This document shows positions 35,973 through 43,546 of a DNA stretch of 64,000 nt, one piece after another. The position numbers and the translations under genes were made by a program. This DNA comes from Sphingomonas sp. QA11 (lineage in GTDB: Bacteria; Pseudomonadota; Alphaproteobacteria; Sphingomonadales; Sphingomonadaceae): contig NZ_CP098774.1 in NCBI RefSeq assembly GCF_028473665.1, positions 3,190,501 through 3,254,500 on the forward strand. The letters are read 5' to 3'. Each line of letters begins with the position of its first letter. Within the stretch, counting starts at the first letter, position 1. The notes below the pieces were generated by a model. It did not search any database and was not told where the DNA came from. It worked only from the letters and a program-made list of their open reading frames with translations.

Positions 35973-37505
35973 ATGACAGCCGCCGATATGCTCGCGACCG
36001 ATTTCGCGACCCTGCCCGACCTGATCCATGCTCATGCAACTGAGCAAGGCAGCAAGACCGCCCTCGCCGCGCTGGAGGGCAGCATCGACTATGCGACACT
36101 CGACACGCTGATGGACCGTGTCGCCGCCGCGCTCCAGCGGGACGGCGTCGTACAGGGCCAGGCGGTCGCAATCGTGTCCGCTTCCCGAATCGAGTATGGC
36201 GTCGCCTTTCTGGGCATACTGCGCGCCGGCTGCGTCGCCGCGCCGCTCGCTCCCTCCTCGACGCCGGAATCGCTCGCGGCGATGATCGCCGATTGCGGCG
36301 CGCCGATCGTCTTTGTCGATGTCGAAGCTGAGGCCGCGCTGGCTAACCAGCCAGTCTCCGCGACCCTGGTTCGCCTTGATACCGACGCCTTCGCCGCATG
36401 GCTCGCCCCCGAAGGAAGAAGACCCGCGCCCGTTGCCATCGCACCCGGAGACGGCTTCAACATCATCTATTCCTCCGGTACCACCGGCACGCCCAAGGGC
36501 ATCGTCCAGAGCCACGCGATGCGCTGGGCCCATATCAACCGCAACGCCTCGGCCGGCTTCGGCGAAGCGGTGACGATGATCGCGACGCCGCTCTATTCCA
36601 ACACCACACTAGTCAGCTTCCTGCCAACCCTCGGCTGGGGAGGCACAGCGGTGCTGATGAAGAAGTTCGACGCTCGCGGCTTTCTCGAACTCGCCCAGGC
36701 CAACCGCGCGACTCACGCGATGCTCGTGCCGGTCCAGTACCAGCGGATCATGGCGCTCCCCGATTTCGACAGCTTCGACCTGTCGGCCTTCCGCCTGAAG
36801 ACCTGCACCAGCGCGCCCTTCTCCGCCGCGCTCAAGGCCGATGTGCTGGCCCGCTGGCCCGGGCTGCTGGTCGAATATTACGGCATGACCGAAGGAGGCG
36901 GCACCTGCCTGCTGATCGCCAACCTCTTTCCCGACAAGCTCCACACCGTCGGCCGCCCGATCGAGGATCACGACATCCGCCTGATCGACGAGGATGGCAA
37001 AGAAGTATCGCAGGGCGAGATGGGCGAAGTCGTCGGCCGGTCGCCGGCGATGATGACCGGCTATCACGGCCGCAGCGAGGCAAGTGCCGCGGCCGAATGG
37101 TTCGATGCCGAGGGACGGCGCTATATCCGCCACGGCGATGTCGGACGCTTCGACGCCGACGGCTTCCTCACCCTGCTCGATCGCAAGAAGGACCTGATCA
37201 TCTCAGGCGGGTTCAATATCTATCCGACCGATCTCGAGGCAGTATTGTCGCAGCATCCGGCAGTCGCCGATTGCAGCGTGATCGGGGTGCCGTCGGAGAC
37301 ATGGGGCGAAACGCCGGTCGGCTTCTACGTGCCGCACACCGGGATCGATGCCGGCAATGCCGATATCCTGGCATGGACCAATGCCCAGCTCGGCAAGACC
37401 CAGCGCCTCTCGGCGCTCCACGCCATCGACGAGCTGCCGCGCAGCGCGATCGGCAAGGTGCTGAAGCGCGAGCTGCGCGACCGTCTGGCGGAGACCGCGC
37501 TGTGA
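35973..37505 (+). CDS. AMP-dependent acyl-CoA synthetase/ligase
   Basis: A 510-residue adenylating enzyme. The P-loop-like A3 motif is IIYSSGTTGTPKGI, then YYGMTEGG (A5), RHGDVGRFDADGFL with LLDRKKDLIISGGFNIYP (A7/A8 hinge), and the catalytic lysine region LPRSAIGKVLKREL. It activates a carboxylic acid to its CoA thioester using ATP. The specific acid is unknown; relatives act on fatty, aromatic or cyclohexyl acids. It is translationally coupled to the thioesterase gene. Confidence 0.93.
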   Translation: MTAADMLATDFATLPDLIHAHATEQGSKTALAALEGSIDYATLDTLMDRVAAALQRDGVVQGQAVAIVSASRIEYGVAFLGILRAGCVAAPLAPSSTPESLAAMIADCGAPIVFVDVEAEAALANQPVSATLVRLDTDAFAAWLAPEGRRPAPVAIAPGDGFNIIYSSGTTGTPKGIVQSHAMRWAHINRNASAGFGEAVTMIATPLYSNTTLVSFLPTLGWGGTAVLMKKFDARGFLELAQANRATHAMLVPVQYQRIMALPDFDSFDLSAFRLKTCTSAPFSAALKADVLARWPGLLVEYYGMTEGGGTCLLIANLFPDKLHTVGRPIEDHDIRLIDEDGKEVSQGEMGEVVGRSPAMMTGYHGRSEASAAAEWFDAEGRRYIRHGDVGRFDADGFLTLLDRKKDLIISGGFNIYPTDLEAVLSQHPAVADCSVIGVPSETWGETPVGFYVPHTGIDAGNADILAWTNAQLGKTQRLSALHAIDELPRSAIGKVLKRELRDRLAETAL

Positions 37506-38278
37506 CGCCCATCGCCGACATCCTCAGTGGCGCCACGGCGATCAAGGACGGCTTCCGTACGGCGATCCCGGCCGACTGGTTGCAGGGCCGCACCACCTAT
37601 GGCGGCCTGTCCAGCGCCCTCGCGCTTCATGCAGCGCAGGGAATCGAGCTCGACCTGCCGCCGCTCCGCTCAGCGCAGGTCTCCTTCATCGGCCCGCTCT
37701 CGGGCGACGTTAGCGTCACCGCGACCAAGTTGCGCCGCGGGCGCAACGCGGCTTTCATCCAGGCCGACATCACCTCCGAAGCCGGGCTCGGCTACCGCGC
37801 GACCTTCGTCTTCATGTCGGACCAGCCCTCACGGATCGAGCTCGACGGCCGGTTGCGCAGCGATCGCCGCCCGCCCGCGCCCGACGCGAAGCTCTATACC
37901 GGGCCCGACGAATTCTTCACCGGCAACTTCAACTTCCTCGACCTGAAGGAAGAGGCGGCGGGCGAGGCTGAATGGCTGCGCTGGGCGCGGCTGCGCGCGC
38001 CCGACGGGCTCGACCCGATGGTCCATGTGCTGGCCGTCGCCGATGCGCTCCCCCCCGCCGCTTTCAAGCTGCTCGGCAAGCAACCCGCGCCGATCAGTTC
38101 GCTCACCTGGATCGTCAACCTGCTTGCCCCGGCACCCGCAACGACTGACGGCTGGTGGCTGCTTTCGGCCCAGTCGGATTATGCGAGGAACGGCTGCTCA
38201 AGCCAGGCAATGACGATCTGGAACGCCGACGGCCAGCCCATCGCCCAAGGCATGCAAAGCGTCGCGATCTTCGCCTGA
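37502..38278 (+). CDS. TesB-like acyl-CoA thioesterase family protein
   Basis: A 258-residue protein with tandem hot-dog folds. The first has GRTTYGGLSSALALHAAQG and LRSAQVSFIGPLSGDVSV; the second has PISSLTWIVNLLAPAP and WWLLSAQSDYARNGCSSQ with the conserved DxARxG-like segment. It would hydrolyse acyl-CoA to free acid and CoA. The start is GTG, overlapping the TGA of the ligase gene (GTGA). Pairing a ligase with a thioesterase suggests control of the CoA pool for one substrate. Confidence 0.85.
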   Translation: MTPIADILSGATAIKDGFRTAIPADWLQGRTTYGGLSSALALHAAQGIELDLPPLRSAQVSFIGPLSGDVSVTATKLRRGRNAAFIQADITSEAGLGYRATFVFMSDQPSRIELDGRLRSDRRPPAPDAKLYTGPDEFFTGNFNFLDLKEEAAGEAEWLRWARLRAPDGLDPMVHVLAVADALPPAAFKLLGKQPAPISSLTWIVNLLAPAPATTDGWWLLSAQSDYARNGCSSQAMTIWNADGQPIAQGMQSVAIFA

Positions 38279-38385
38279 TCCAGGTTCGACGCTCATCGAT
38301 AGTACCACTGTCAGGCGTCAACGGCAGTCAGTCCGCCCCCTGGCTGAGATCAGTCATGGCGGCGCCTCCTCGCACCGCCATTGAA

Positions 38386-39171
38386 TCAAGCGGCGCGCTT
38401 GATAGGGCCCGGACCCGACTCGTCGGGACGTAACGTCAGCACCGACGCGCCGGAAGCCGTGACGGCGATCGTGTGCTCGAACTGTGCTGAAAGCGACCCA
38501 TCCGTCGTCACGACAGTCCAGCCGTCAGCCTCGGTCCTCACGCTGCGCCGGCCCCGATTGAGCATCGGCTCGATCGTGAACACCATGCCTTCACGCAGGA
38601 CAAGACCGGTTCCCGGCTTCCCGAAGTGGAGAATCTGCGGCTCCTCGTGCATCTCCCGGCCAATGCCGTGACCGCAATATTCACGCACCACGGAATAGCC
38701 ATTTCGTTTGGCATGCCGTTCGATCGCCCAGCCGATATCTCCGAGCCGGGCGCCCGGGCGAACCGCCCGGATGCCCATCCACATGGCTTCGTAGGTGATC
38801 TGGACCAGTCTCCTGGCGGCAGGGTTTACCTCGCCAACCAGATAGGTCTTGCTTGAATCGGCGATATAGCCGTTCTTCTCGAGCGTGATGTCGAAATTGA
38901 CGATGTCGCCGTCCCGAAGCACTGCCGATGACGATGGGACGCCGTGGCACACCACATCGTTCACCGAAGAGTTCAATACGAAGCCATACCCATATTGGCC
39001 CTTGCTCGCTGGCCTGGCATGAAGATTATTGACGATGAAGTGCTCGACCATTTCGTCGACCTGGAGTGTCGACATGCCGGCGAGCGTGGTTCGATCCAGC
39101 AGTTCGAATACAGACGCCAGCAGCCGGCCGGATTCAGCCAGCAGCGCCAGTTCCTGAGGCTGCTTCGTCAT
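38386..39171 (-). CDS. map: Methionine aminopeptidase, type I
   Basis: A 261-residue metallo-aminopeptidase. The five metal ligands are all visible: Asp in NFDITLEKNG, Asp in GYIADSSKTY, His in CGHGIGREMHEE, Glu in VFTIEPML and Glu in SAQFEHTIAV. It removes the initiator methionine from nascent proteins. Its ATG overlaps the TGA of a ParD-like gene (ATGA), so it is the second gene of a toxin-antitoxin-shaped operon. I assume a housekeeping copy exists elsewhere. Confidence 0.93.
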   Translation of the reverse strand: MTKQPQELALLAESGRLLASVFELLDRTTLAGMSTLQVDEMVEHFIVNNLHARPASKGQYGYGFVLNSSVNDVVCHGVPSSSAVLRDGDIVNFDITLEKNGYIADSSKTYLVGEVNPAARRLVQITYEAMWMGIRAVRPGARLGDIGWAIERHAKRNGYSVVREYCGHGIGREMHEEPQILHFGKPGTGLVLREGMVFTIEPMLNRGRRSVRTEADGWTVVTTDGSLSAQFEHTIAVTASGASVLTLRPDESGPGPIKRAA

Positions 39172-39380
39172 GCTTCGCTTAACGCCAGCGGCTGAGCCGA
39201 AAAGCCAGCGGAACTCAGCTCGCGCTCGATGATCTCGGTGAAGCTGAGCGTCGGATTCGTCTCGCACAGCATGCCCAGCTTTATCCAGTAGGCGGCCTGC
39301 GCATTGATCGAGCGAAACGACACCTTGCTCGCCCTGCGCACCTGATCGTGCAGATCGTCATCTATGTTCACAATGCCCAT
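39168..39380 (-). CDS. ParD-like protein (antitoxin-type, ribbon-helix-helix)
   Basis: A 70-residue protein starting MGIVNIDDDLHDQVRRASKV, then SFRSINAQAAYWIKLGM, the strand-helix-helix pattern of ribbon-helix-helix antitoxins. It best fits the ParD_like family. The C-terminal part (TLSFTEIIERELSSAGF) would be the partner-binding tail. Such proteins dimerise, bind palindromic repeats at their own promoter and often bind a second protein. Here the second gene is a methionine aminopeptidase rather than ParE. Phased palindromes lie ten bases upstream. Confidence 0.8.
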   Translation of the reverse strand: MGIVNIDDDLHDQVRRASKVSFRSINAQAAYWIKLGMLCETNPTLSFTEIIERELSSAGFSAQPLALSEA

Positions 39381-39389
39381 CGGGATTCC

Positions 39390-39419
39390 AATATACGTTT
39401 CATATATGTATCATATATG
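39390..39419. promoter_or_regulatory. Phased palindromic operator of the ParD-like/MetAP operon
   Basis: CATATATG occurs at 39401-39408 and 39412-39419, each a perfect palindrome, with a related AATATACG at 39390-39397. The units repeat every 11 bp, one helical turn, as ribbon-helix-helix repressors prefer. On the minus strand TATGAT within this block could be a -10 element. Confidence 0.65.
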
Positions 39420-39662
39420 CTCTGCCCATTGGAAAGCCAAGGGCAGCGTGGAAGCGTCAGGGTCCGGGGCGCACCGCCTGGCGCCCGACGGGAAACGGAA
39501 CACCGTCGGCAGAACGCCATGACCGTCGCGGCGCCGGGGAAACATGAAATATGCGACAAATTGCGACACTATTGGCCCGTCGCTGACATAGCTTCGCGAC
39601 ACCCTCGAGTGAAAACCCGCATCATGGCCGGCGGGACCGGGCACTCACTGGAGGAAAGTCGC

Positions 39663-40376
39663 ATGCGGAAATATCTTCTCGCCATCGCCTTGGTCAGCAC
39701 CGCGATCGGTGGTGCCGCGATGGCGGACCAGATGGGCGCAGGCCAGCCCCAGCGCGCCGATACCGACAGGGATGGCACGATCTCCCGTGCCGAATTCATG
39801 GCGCGGGCCGAACAGCGTTTCGCGAAGCTGGACGCCAATGGCGACGGCCAGCTCTCCGGCGACGAGCTCGGCGGGCGTGGCGGCGGCCGCCTCATGGCCG
39901 CTGACACCAACAAGGACGGCAAGATCAGCAAGGCAGAATATATGGCGCAGGCGGCCGAGCGTTTCGCCCGGCTCGACGCCAATGGCGACGGCAAGATCTC
40001 GCCCGACGAAATGAAGGCGACGATGGAGCGCATGCGCGAAGGCCGTGGCGGCTTCGGCGGGCGCCCCGGCGGTGGCGATGGCCCCGGCATGGCACCGCCC
40101 CCCGGTGCCGGGCGCCCGATGGGCGGCCATGGCGGCATGATCGCACGGCTCGACACGAACAAGGACGGCAAGATCAGCCGCGAGGAGATGCGCGCGAGCG
40201 CGGATGCGCGCTTCGACAAGCTGGACACCAACAAGGACGGCTTCATCGACCAGGCGGAAATCGATGCCGCCCGTGCACAAAGGAAGGATCACATGGGCAG
40301 GATGCGCGGCCATGGGCGACACGGCATGACGCCGCCGCCCGGCGCCGCGGCGCCCACACCAGACGCCGGCCAGTAA
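39663..40376 (+). CDS. Secreted EF-hand calcium-binding protein
   Basis: A 237-residue protein with a signal peptide (YLLAIALVSTAIGGAAMA). Six EF-hand loops follow, in three pairs: DTDRDGTISRAEF, DANGDGQLSGDEL, DTNKDGKISKAEY, DANGDGKISPDEM, DTNKDGKISREEM and DTNKDGFIDQAEI. A Gly/Pro/Met-rich linker separates the second and third pairs and another forms the tail. It should bind several calcium ions in the periplasm. A two-component system begins 75 bases downstream on the same strand, past a strong stem-loop. Confidence 0.9.
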   Translation: MRKYLLAIALVSTAIGGAAMADQMGAGQPQRADTDRDGTISRAEFMARAEQRFAKLDANGDGQLSGDELGGRGGGRLMAADTNKDGKISKAEYMAQAAERFARLDANGDGKISPDEMKATMERMREGRGGFGGRPGGGDGPGMAPPPGAGRPMGGHGGMIARLDTNKDGKISREEMRASADARFDKLDTNKDGFIDQAEIDAARAQRKDHMGRMRGHGRHGMTPPPGAAAPTPDAGQ

Positions 40377-40394
40377 CCCCCGACTGGCCAGGCT

Positions 40395-40430
40395 GCCGGG
40401 CGGGCTGTCCCCCCTCCTCGCCCGCCCGGC
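40395..40430 (+). terminator. Strong stem-loop between the EF-hand gene and the two-component genes
   Basis: GCCGGGCGGGC pairs perfectly with GCCCGCCCGGC (11 bp) across a 14-base C-rich loop. No T tract follows. It may end or attenuate transcription entering the response-regulator gene. Confidence 0.5.
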
Positions 40431-40451
40431 ATATTCCAAAGGCGACCGATC

Positions 40452-41189
40452 ATGGTAGACGTCGATGTCATGGGAGAAACACCGCATCTTCTGCTGGTCG
40501 ATGACGAACGCTCGATTCGCGAGCCGCTGGCGCAATATCTCACCAAGCAGGGCTTCCGCGTGACCCAGACGGGCGACGCCGAGGCGGCTCGCACCCGGCT
40601 TGCCGCCTATGCGATCGATCTCATCATCCTCGACATCATGATGCCGGGCGAGGACGGACTGAGCCTGTGTCGCCATGTCCGCGAGACGAGCGAGACCCCC
40701 GTCATCCTGCTCACCGCGCGCAGCGAGGAGACCGACCGGATCGTCGGGCTTGAAATGGGCGCCGACGACTATGTCGTGAAGCCTTTCTCGCCGCGCGAGC
40801 TCGCCGCGCGGGTCAAGGTCATCCTGCGCCGCGCCGCCGCCGGCGGAACCCGCCAGCACGCGCCCGATACCGGCTCGTTCGTCTTTGCCGGCTGGGTGCT
40901 GAAATCGGGCGAGCGCGCGCTGGTCGACCGCGAAGGCGTGTCGGTGCCGCTCTCGACCGGTGAATATAATCTTCTCCATGCGCTGGTGACTCGTCCGCGC
41001 CAGGTGCTGACGCGCGACCAGCTGCTCGATCTGACCCAGGGTCGCGAGGCGGCTGCGTTCGACCGCGCGATCGACAACCAGGTCAGCCGGCTGCGGCGCA
41101 AGATCGAGACCGATCCGAAGAGCCCTGAACTGATCAAGACCGTCTGGGGCGGCGGCTATACGCTCGCATCGGAAGTCACCCGCCTGTGA
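40452..41189 (+). CDS. OmpR-family response regulator
   Basis: A 245-residue two-domain regulator. The receiver domain starts HLLLVDDERSIREPL, with the phospho-acceptor Asp in LIILDIMMPGEDG and the signalling lysine in DYVVKPFSPREL. The C-terminal winged helix has LSTGEYNLLHALVTRPRQVL, DRAIDNQVSRLRRKIE and the wing VWGGGYTLA. It should bind DNA when phosphorylated by the kinase encoded next. The ATG at 40452 has a usable alternative at 40470, closer to the family start. Confidence 0.93.
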   Translation: MVDVDVMGETPHLLLVDDERSIREPLAQYLTKQGFRVTQTGDAEAARTRLAAYAIDLIILDIMMPGEDGLSLCRHVRETSETPVILLTARSEETDRIVGLEMGADDYVVKPFSPRELAARVKVILRRAAAGGTRQHAPDTGSFVFAGWVLKSGERALVDREGVSVPLSTGEYNLLHALVTRPRQVLTRDQLLDLTQGREAAAFDRAIDNQVSRLRRKIETDPKSPELIKTVWGGGYTLASEVTRL

Positions 41190-42535
41190 GGCACATCCGG
41201 CTGTGGCCGCGCAATCTTTCCGGGCAGATGGTGTTGCTGATCGCTATCGCGCTGTTCGTGGCGCAGGCGATCAACTTCGCGATCCAGCTCCAGGATCGCC
41301 GCGCCTCGCGCTACGATCAGGCGACCGGGCCGGTCGTCACTCGAATCGTCGACGCGGTCGAGCGCGCCAATGCCGGCCGACCCGTCGACCATGACCGGGG
41401 CCATGTTCGTCTGGCCGTCATCTCGCCGGTCGATCCCGCCGGGGAGCATCAGCCCGCTGTCGAACAGGGGCTGCGGACCGCGCTCGAGGAAGCCGGCCTG
41501 AAGGTCGGCCGGATCGAGACCGAGGTGCGCGCGATCAACAAGGGCGACCGGCGCCTGCGCCGCTGGGGCCCGCGCGTGGCCGAGCGGGCTCTCAAGATGG
41601 GCGGGGAGCTGGTCATCGCGGTCGAGCAGCCCGGCCAGGGGTGGCTCGTGCTCAACGCGCCCTGGCCCCGGGCCGAGGCTTATCTGATCTGGCGGCTGAT
41701 CTGGCAAACGCTGGTGCTCTACGCGATCGTGCTGGTCCCCGTGCTGTGGATCGGCCGGCGGATCTCGCAGCCGCTGCGCAGCCTCACCGCCGCAGCTCGC
41801 GCCTTCATGCCTGGCGAAGTCGACGTGCCCGTCGAGGAGCGCGGACCGCAGGATCTGCGCGACGTGATCGCGGCGTTCAACGGCCTACGCCTGCGCGTCT
41901 CGGCGATGCTCGACGAGAAGGACCGGATGCTCGGCGCGATCGGCCATGATCTGCGTACGCCGCTGGCCGCGCTCCGCGTCCGCATCGAATCGGTCGAGGA
42001 CGATACCGATCGCACGAAGATGGCCGACACGATCGAGGAGATGAACCGCACCCTCGACGATATCCTTTCGCTCGCCCGGCTTGGCCGCCCGAGCGAGCCG
42101 CTCACCGAGGTCGATCTCGCGGCGCTGGTCGACGCGGTCGTCGAGGATTTCCGCGATCTCGACAATGACGTGACTTTCGAGGAAGCCGCGCGGCTCAGGA
42201 TGCGCCTGCGCCCCTCGCTGATCCGGCGCGCCGTGCGCAACCTGATCGAGAACGCGATCAAATATGGCGAGTCGGCCGAAGTGCGGGTGGTGCCCGGCGA
42301 GCACGAGGTCGCCATCGTCGTCGCCGACAAGGGGCCTGGCATTCCGCCCGAGCATCTCGGCGACGTGTTCGATGCCTTCACCCGGCTCGAGACCTCGCGC
42401 AACAAGGAGACGGGCGGCATCGGCCTCGGCCTCGCGCTTGCCCGCGCGATCGTCCGCGAGGCGGGCGGCGACATCACGCTAGTCAACCAGCCCGAGGGCG
42501 GACTGGCCGCGACGATCACCCTGCCCAGGCGCTGA
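41186..42535 (+). CDS. Sensor histidine kinase
   Basis: A 449-residue membrane kinase. Helix 1 is at about residues 13-33, a periplasmic sensor of about 125 residues follows, then helix 2 near residue 175, a HAMP linker, the phospho-acceptor helix with H254 in GAIGHDLRTPLAAL, and the ATPase domain with NLIENAIKYG and DKGPGIPPEHLGDVF plus GGIGLGLALARAIV. The start is GTG, overlapping the regulator's stop (GTGA). The periplasmic part has no named fold. An adjacent periplasmic EF-hand protein makes a calcium- or envelope-related signal worth considering. Confidence 0.93.
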   Translation: MRHIRLWPRNLSGQMVLLIAIALFVAQAINFAIQLQDRRASRYDQATGPVVTRIVDAVERANAGRPVDHDRGHVRLAVISPVDPAGEHQPAVEQGLRTALEEAGLKVGRIETEVRAINKGDRRLRRWGPRVAERALKMGGELVIAVEQPGQGWLVLNAPWPRAEAYLIWRLIWQTLVLYAIVLVPVLWIGRRISQPLRSLTAAARAFMPGEVDVPVEERGPQDLRDVIAAFNGLRLRVSAMLDEKDRMLGAIGHDLRTPLAALRVRIESVEDDTDRTKMADTIEEMNRTLDDILSLARLGRPSEPLTEVDLAALVDAVVEDFRDLDNDVTFEEAARLRMRLRPSLIRRAVRNLIENAIKYGESAEVRVVPGEHEVAIVVADKGPGIPPEHLGDVFDAFTRLETSRNKETGGIGLGLALARAIVREAGGDITLVNQPEGGLAATITLPRR

Positions 42536-42666
42536 CCGCGCTACCCGATTCTCCAACAGGAAGTGCGGCATTGATGCTTCCGACGCACAGATGCTGATCC
42601 GCTACGACCCATAGTTGCCGCCCCGCGCAATGCCCAACTGGTGTCCGGTTTTACTGGAGATTGAAC

Positions 42667-43458
42667 ATGGACCTCGCCCTCAACGACAAGACCGCGCTGG
42701 TGACCGGCGGCACCGGCGGCATCGGCCTGGAGATCGCCCGCGCCCTGTCGCGCGAAGGCGCCGCCGTCACCATCACCGGCCGCAGCAGCCGGACAATCGA
42801 TGCCGCCATCGCCGACATCCGGGCCTCGGGTGGCCCGCCGGTGACAGGGATCGCCGCCGATGTCGCGACCGCGGAGGGCGCGGCGATCGTCACCGCGGCG
42901 CTTTCCCGCGTCGACATCCTCGTCAACAATCTCGGCATCTATGAAAGCAAGGCGTTCGGCGACATCAGCGATGCCGACTGGGCCAATCTGTTCGAAGTCA
43001 ACGTGATGAGCGGTGTCCGCCTCGCGCGCGCCTATCTGCCCGCGATGCTCGAACGAAACTGGGGCCGGATCATCTTCATCTCGAGCGAATCCGCTCTCGC
43101 CATCCCGCATGACATGATCCACTATGCCACGACGAAGACCGCCCAGCTCTCCATCGCGCGCGGCCTCTCGCAACTCACGCGCGGCACCGGCGTCACGGTC
43201 AATTCGGTGCTTCCCGGGCCGACCCGCTCCGATGGCGTGGTCGAGTTCCTGCGCAGCCAGGCCGCCGATCCCGCAGCACCGATCGAACAGATCGAGGCCG
43301 AATTCTTCCGCGATGCCCGCCCCTCCTCGATCATCCAGCGCATGATCGAGGCAAAGGAAATCGGCGACCTCGTCGCCTATATCGCGAGCCCTCGCGCCTC
43401 CGCCACCAACGGTGCCGCGATCCGCGCGGAAGGCGGCCTGGTGAACACCATCGCGTGA
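42667..43458 (+). CDS. SDR-family oxidoreductase
   Basis: A 263-residue short-chain dehydrogenase with VTGGTGGIGLEIARAL as cofactor site, LVNNLGIYE as the NNAG-type motif and YATTKTAQ as the catalytic YxxxK. The substrate loop after PGPTRSDGVVEFLRSQ is somewhat longer than usual. Its substrate is unknown. The ATG at 42667 is preceded by GGAG at good spacing; a TTG two codons upstream is less likely. It stands alone and ends before a long perfect stem-loop. Confidence 0.9.
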   Translation: MDLALNDKTALVTGGTGGIGLEIARALSREGAAVTITGRSSRTIDAAIADIRASGGPPVTGIAADVATAEGAAIVTAALSRVDILVNNLGIYESKAFGDISDADWANLFEVNVMSGVRLARAYLPAMLERNWGRIIFISSESALAIPHDMIHYATTKTAQLSIARGLSQLTRGTGVTVNSVLPGPTRSDGVVEFLRSQAADPAAPIEQIEAEFFRDARPSSIIQRMIEAKEIGDLVAYIASPRASATNGAAIRAEGGLVNTIA

Positions 43459-43465
43459 CCCTCAC

Positions 43466-43499
43466 TCTATTCCCCTCGCGCTCGCGGGAGGGGAATAGA
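43466..43499. terminator. 12-bp perfect stem-loop after the SDR gene
   Basis: TCTATTCCCCTC pairs perfectly with GAGGGGAATAGA across a 10-base loop, eight bases after the stop. There is no T tract. It separates the SDR and ABC-F genes. Confidence 0.5.
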
Positions 43500-43546
43500 C
43501 GCTGGCGCCCTTCTAATATGCTGCGCTGCATGATAGTGGCGCCCGC

